DNA of 7,656 nt from an uncultured Treponema sp. (lineage in GTDB: Bacteria > Spirochaetota > Spirochaetia > Treponematales > Treponemataceae): positions 1 through 7,656 of the forward strand of contig CAKZZK010000237.1 of NCBI GenBank assembly GCA_937885235.1, written 5' to 3'. The notes below the pieces were generated by a model, which worked only from the letters and a program-made list of their open reading frames with translations, had not been told where the DNA came from and did no database searches. Of the stretch, positions 5,776 through 7,656 are shown piece by piece. Positions within the stretch are counted from its first letter, which is position 1. Each line of letters begins with the position of its first letter. The translations under genes and the position numbers were made by a program.

Positions 5776-7170
5776 ATGACCTATTATTTTGAAACTTACG
5801 GCTGCCAGATGAACATTGCCGAATCTGCGGCCGTTGAGCAGCTTTTTATTGCCCGTGGCTGGACAAAGGCGGACTCGCCGGCATGTGCGGATGCCGCAAT
5901 CATCAACACCTGTTCAGTGCGGGCAAGCGCAGAGAACCGTATTTTTGGGCGGCTGGGCTATTTTACAGGTCTCAAGGCCGTGCGCAACAAGCTTGAGACG
6001 GCAAAGTATTCCGCATTTGAGAAGGCTGCTGCCCTTGTTCAGAATGGTCCCGTGCCGATGTCGGTAATCGTGATGGGCTGCATGGCGGAACGCCTTTTGG
6101 ATTCCTTAAAAAAGGACTGGCCGTGCATTGACTACGTGGTAGGAACCTACGCAAAGCATCACTTTGGCGACATCATCACCGCAATCGAAGAAAAAAAAGA
6201 GGCTGTTCCTGTTGACGACAGCGAAAAATATAAGTTTGCCTCGCTTTCCTACGAGCAGGGCGCAAAATCAACGTTCGTTCCCATCATGCACGGCTGCAAC
6301 AATTTCTGCACGTACTGCATCGTGCCTTATGTGCGCGGACGCGAAATAAGCCGCCCGGTGAATGAGATTCTTGCTGAGCTGGACACGCTTTCCCGCTACA
6401 AGGTGCTGGACATAACGCTGCTTGGGCAGAACGTCAATTCCTACCGCGCCGAATACAACGGCGAGGAAATAACCTTTGCGCGGCTGCTTCAGATTATCGT
6501 AGACCATCTTGAAAAAATCGGCTCCTCAATCGGCTGGGTCCGCTTTCTTTCCAGCCATCCAAAGGATTTCAGCGATGAGCTGATTGACGTTATCGCGCGG
6601 AACGAACGGATTTGCCATCACATAGCACTTCCGGTTCAGCATGGTTCTTCCGCAGTCCTTAAGGCAATGAACCGCCGCTACACGCGTGAGCATTACCTTG
6701 AACTGGTCAAAAAAATAAAGGCGCGCATTCCAGATGTCTCACTCACTACGGACATCATGATGGGCTTTCCTACCGAAACGGAGGAGGACGTGCAGCAGAC
6801 GCTTGACCTTATGGACGAGGTTCGCTTTGAGACCGCCTGCATGTACTACTACAATCCGCGCGAAGGAACGCCGGCGGCAAAGATGGAGCAGATTCCCGAA
6901 AGAGTGCGAAAGGAACGGCTTCAGCGCGTCATAGACCTTCAGCTTGTTCACACCGACGAGCAGATGAAAAAGCGTGTGGGAACCGTCGCCAAGGTGCTGG
7001 TGGAAAGCGTAAGCCGCGACAACAAGGACGAGCTGCTTGGTAAGACGGCGCAGGACGAGAAGGTGAGCTTTCCTGCTGATAAAAGTTTGATAGGAAAATT
7101 TATCTGTGTTAAAATAGAAGCCCTGAACGGACACACGTTCAAGGGGCGTATTTGCGACGCAAATTCATGA
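5776..7170 (+). CDS. miaB: tRNA-2-methylthio-N6-(dimethylallyl)adenosine37 synthase MiaB
   Basis: A 464-residue radical-SAM methylthiotransferase that converts i6A37 to ms2i6A37 in tRNAs reading UNN codons, using two [4Fe-4S] clusters. Domain order is canonical. The N-terminal UPF0004/MTTase domain has YGCQMN (C10), INTCSVR (C46) and VMGCMAE (C102). The radical-SAM domain has HGCNNFCTYCIVPYVRG, with C174/C178/C181 as the CxxxCxxC cluster ligands. A C-terminal TRAM domain spans about 395-462 and ends in FKGRI. The CTYCIVPYVRGREISRP form fits MiaB rather than the t6A enzyme MtaB. Spacing C46-C102 is 56 residues against about 33-34 in E. coli and Thermotoga MiaB as I recall them, so there is an insertion near residues 69-95. 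The ATG lies 2 nt after the lysS stop with no clear Shine-Dalgarno, suggesting a shared transcript and translational coupling. Confidence 0.95.
   Translation: MTYYFETYGCQMNIAESAAVEQLFIARGWTKADSPACADAAIINTCSVRASAENRIFGRLGYFTGLKAVRNKLETAKYSAFEKAAALVQNGPVPMSVIVMGCMAERLLDSLKKDWPCIDYVVGTYAKHHFGDIITAIEEKKEAVPVDDSEKYKFASLSYEQGAKSTFVPIMHGCNNFCTYCIVPYVRGREISRPVNEILAELDTLSRYKVLDITLLGQNVNSYRAEYNGEEITFARLLQIIVDHLEKIGSSIGWVRFLSSHPKDFSDELIDVIARNERICHHIALPVQHGSSAVLKAMNRRYTREHYLELVKKIKARIPDVSLTTDIMMGFPTETEEDVQQTLDLMDEVRFETACMYYYNPREGTPAAKMEQIPERVRKERLQRVIDLQLVHTDEQMKKRVGTVAKVLVESVSRDNKDELLGKTAQDEKVSFPADKSLIGKFICVKIEALNGHTFKGRICDANS
7087..7115 (+). promoter_or_regulatory. Possible internal promoter in the 3' end of miaB, driving the LapA-like gene
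   Basis: TTGATA (7087-7092, 5 of 6 consensus) and TAAAAT (7110-7115, 5 of 6) are separated by exactly 17 bp. They lie in a locally AT-rich stretch of an otherwise GC-rich gene. Initiation near 7122 would give a ~70-base leader ending at the strong ribosome binding site of the next gene. Evidence is sequence match only; the conserved TRAM codons constrain this stretch, so chance is possible. Confidence 0.4.
7121..7145 (+). other. Short inverted repeat at the end of miaB
   Basis: CCCTGAACG (7121-7129) can pair with CGTTCAAGGG (7136-7145) as a 9-bp stem with one bulged A and a 6-base loop. It has no T-run after it, so it is not an intrinsic terminator. It would sit at the very 5' end of a transcript from the putative 7087-7115 promoter. 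It also encodes the conserved TRAM residues LNGHTFKG, so it may be coincidental. Confidence 0.3.
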
Positions 7171-7181
7171 CAGAACGATGT

Positions 7182-7187
7182 GAGGAG
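7182..7187 (+). promoter_or_regulatory. Ribosome binding site of the LapA-like gene
   Basis: GAGGAG lies 5 bases before the ATG at 7193 and is the strongest Shine-Dalgarno in the window. It fixes the start of the gene and contrasts with lysS and miaB, which have none. Confidence 0.85.
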
Positions 7188-7192
7188 ATTTT

Positions 7193-7591
7193 ATGGTCAT
7201 TCGGCTGATAGGAACAATTGTCGCCATCATCATCATGGCGTTTTTTGTGGGCTTCAATCTTGAGAATAAATGCGACGTGAGCCTGCTGTTTGCGACCTTT
7301 AAGGACGTTCCCGTGTTCATAACCATAATGCTTTCGTTTGCGGTGGGAATTCTGTTCACGCTGCCCGTAGCGCTCTCAATCCGTTTTAAAAAGAACAAAA
7401 AGGAAGAAAAAAAAGATTCTCCCAAAGAAAAAAAGCACCGCTTTTCAAAAAAATCCCGCACAGAGGAAAAGGCGCTCGCCGCTCAGCAGAATGCCGATTC
7501 CGCTTCCGGCGGTAAAACCGCTGATTCTTCCGGGGAAAGTGCAGGACGGGCGGAGCCAGAATCTGAAAGTGAGACAGGAAGTGCCATATGA
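7193..7591 (+). CDS. Small LapA-domain membrane protein with charged tail
   Basis: A 132-residue protein of the LapA_dom (PF06305) type, small inner-membrane proteins of uncertain role; in E. coli, LapA is encoded beside LapB, which controls LPS synthesis. Two hydrophobic helices are predicted at about 5-21 and 41-63. They are joined by the family-like stretch GFNLENKCDVSLLFATF and followed by a strongly basic segment (about 64-92, many Lys/Arg), so the tail is probably cytoplasmic. The last ~40 residues are low-complexity Ala/Ser/Gly/Glu and probably disordered. The start is set by GAGGAG 5 bases upstream. The gene begins 22 bases after miaB and its TGA overlaps the next ATG (ATGA at 7588-7591). 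Spirochaetes such as Treponema lack classical LPS, so an LPS role should not be carried over. The domain call is by pattern, not by search. Confidence 0.72.
   Translation: MVIRLIGTIVAIIIMAFFVGFNLENKCDVSLLFATFKDVPVFITIMLSFAVGILFTLPVALSIRFKKNKKEEKKDSPKEKKHRFSKKSRTEEKALAAQQNADSASGGKTADSSGESAGRAEPESESETGSAI
7576..7581 (+). promoter_or_regulatory. Ribosome binding site of the gene starting at 7588
   Basis: AGGAAG sits 6 bases before the ATG at 7588, inside the 3' end of the LapA-like gene. Together with the ATGA stop/start overlap it supports a real, translationally coupled downstream gene. Confidence 0.6.
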
Positions 7592-7656
7592 AAAAATACA
7601 TGATGTGTGCCGCCCCCGCCGAAAGAGGTGCCGCCGCCGAATCCGCCCCAGCTGCC
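7588..7656 (+). CDS. Start of an unidentified gene, truncated by the window edge
   Basis: Only 23 codons are visible, beginning MKKYMMCAAPAERGAAAE and continuing Ala/Pro-rich to the window end without a stop. The ATG overlaps the TGA of the LapA-like gene (ATGA), and AGGAAG lies 6 bases upstream, which makes translation likely. The MKKYMMC beginning is too short and lacks the hydrophobic stretch needed for a lipoprotein signal, so the cysteine is probably not a lipobox. In-frame ATGs at 7600 and 7603 are alternative starts with poorer spacing. The GCC-rich run may encode a disordered N-terminal linker. I do not recognise the protein. It is probably co-transcribed with the LapA-like gene. Confidence 0.6.
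   Translation, partial: MKKYMMCAAPAERGAAAESAPAA

Noticed and set aside
7121..7145. Intrinsic terminator after miaB
   Set aside because: The hairpin is inside the miaB coding sequence and is followed by ggcgtatttgc rather than a T-run.
7588..7611. Lipoprotein signal in the last partial gene (cysteine at codon 7)
   Set aside because: The stretch before the cysteine is too short and lacks a hydrophobic core and a lipobox pattern.
7608..7656. Trinucleotide repeat of GCC
   Set aside because: The run is imperfect and reads as Ala-rich codons of the partial gene; no regular tandem repeat unit is kept.

Overview
The right two thirds of this window (about 1.7 to 7.66 kb) look like a chromosomal segment from a spirochaete, most likely a Treponema-type gut or rumen species. 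The main evidence is a class I (archaeal-type) lysyl-tRNA synthetase, which is rare in bacteria but usual in spirochaetes. It lies directly upstream of miaB at about 50-53% GC (hand counts of single 60-base lines). The species assignment is an inference; no rRNA or other phylogenetic marker is present. All credible genes are on the + strand and there is almost no intergenic space.

Layout. From 2 to 4117 there is one uninterrupted reading frame, but it reads as pieces of three unrelated proteins joined in frame. (i) 2 to ~1105 is an AT-rich YtcJ-like amidohydrolase lacking both its N-terminal metal site and its C-terminus. (ii) ~1106 to ~1690 is a very GC-rich DhaL/DAK2 kinase domain lacking the rest of its usual protein. 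(iii) ~1690 to 4117 is a bacterial SNF2-family helicase with its PF12419-type accessory domain and a complete ATPase core. From 4163 to 5773 is lysS (class I LysRS), with a near-consensus promoter that appears to start transcription on the ATG itself. From 5776 to 7170 is miaB, the tRNA ms2i6A37 methylthiotransferase, 2 nt after lysS. From 7193 to 7591 is a small two-helix LapA-domain membrane protein with its own strong ribosome binding site and a possible promoter inside the end of miaB. From 7588 onward an ATGA-overlapping gene begins and runs off the window after 23 codons.

How the genes work together. lysS and miaB are both tRNA functions (charging tRNA-Lys; modifying A37 next to the anticodon of tRNAs reading UNN codons) and almost certainly share a transcript. 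The LapA-like gene and the Ala-rich partial gene are translationally linked to each other.

On the search for a new system: the most eye-catching object, an amidohydrolase-DhaL-SNF2 'fusion protein', is much more likely an assembly or cloning chimera than a real protein. GC content jumps at the first join and drops again after the second, each of the first two domains is cut mid-family, and the first join falls on a short motif (LNGA) that both families plausibly share. The observations most likely to be biologically real are the predicted leaderless lysS transcript, the extended spacing between the second and third auxiliary cluster cysteines of MiaB, and the promoter-like sequence hidden in miaB. 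No CRISPR array, insertion sequence, tRNA, rRNA or phage gene was seen.
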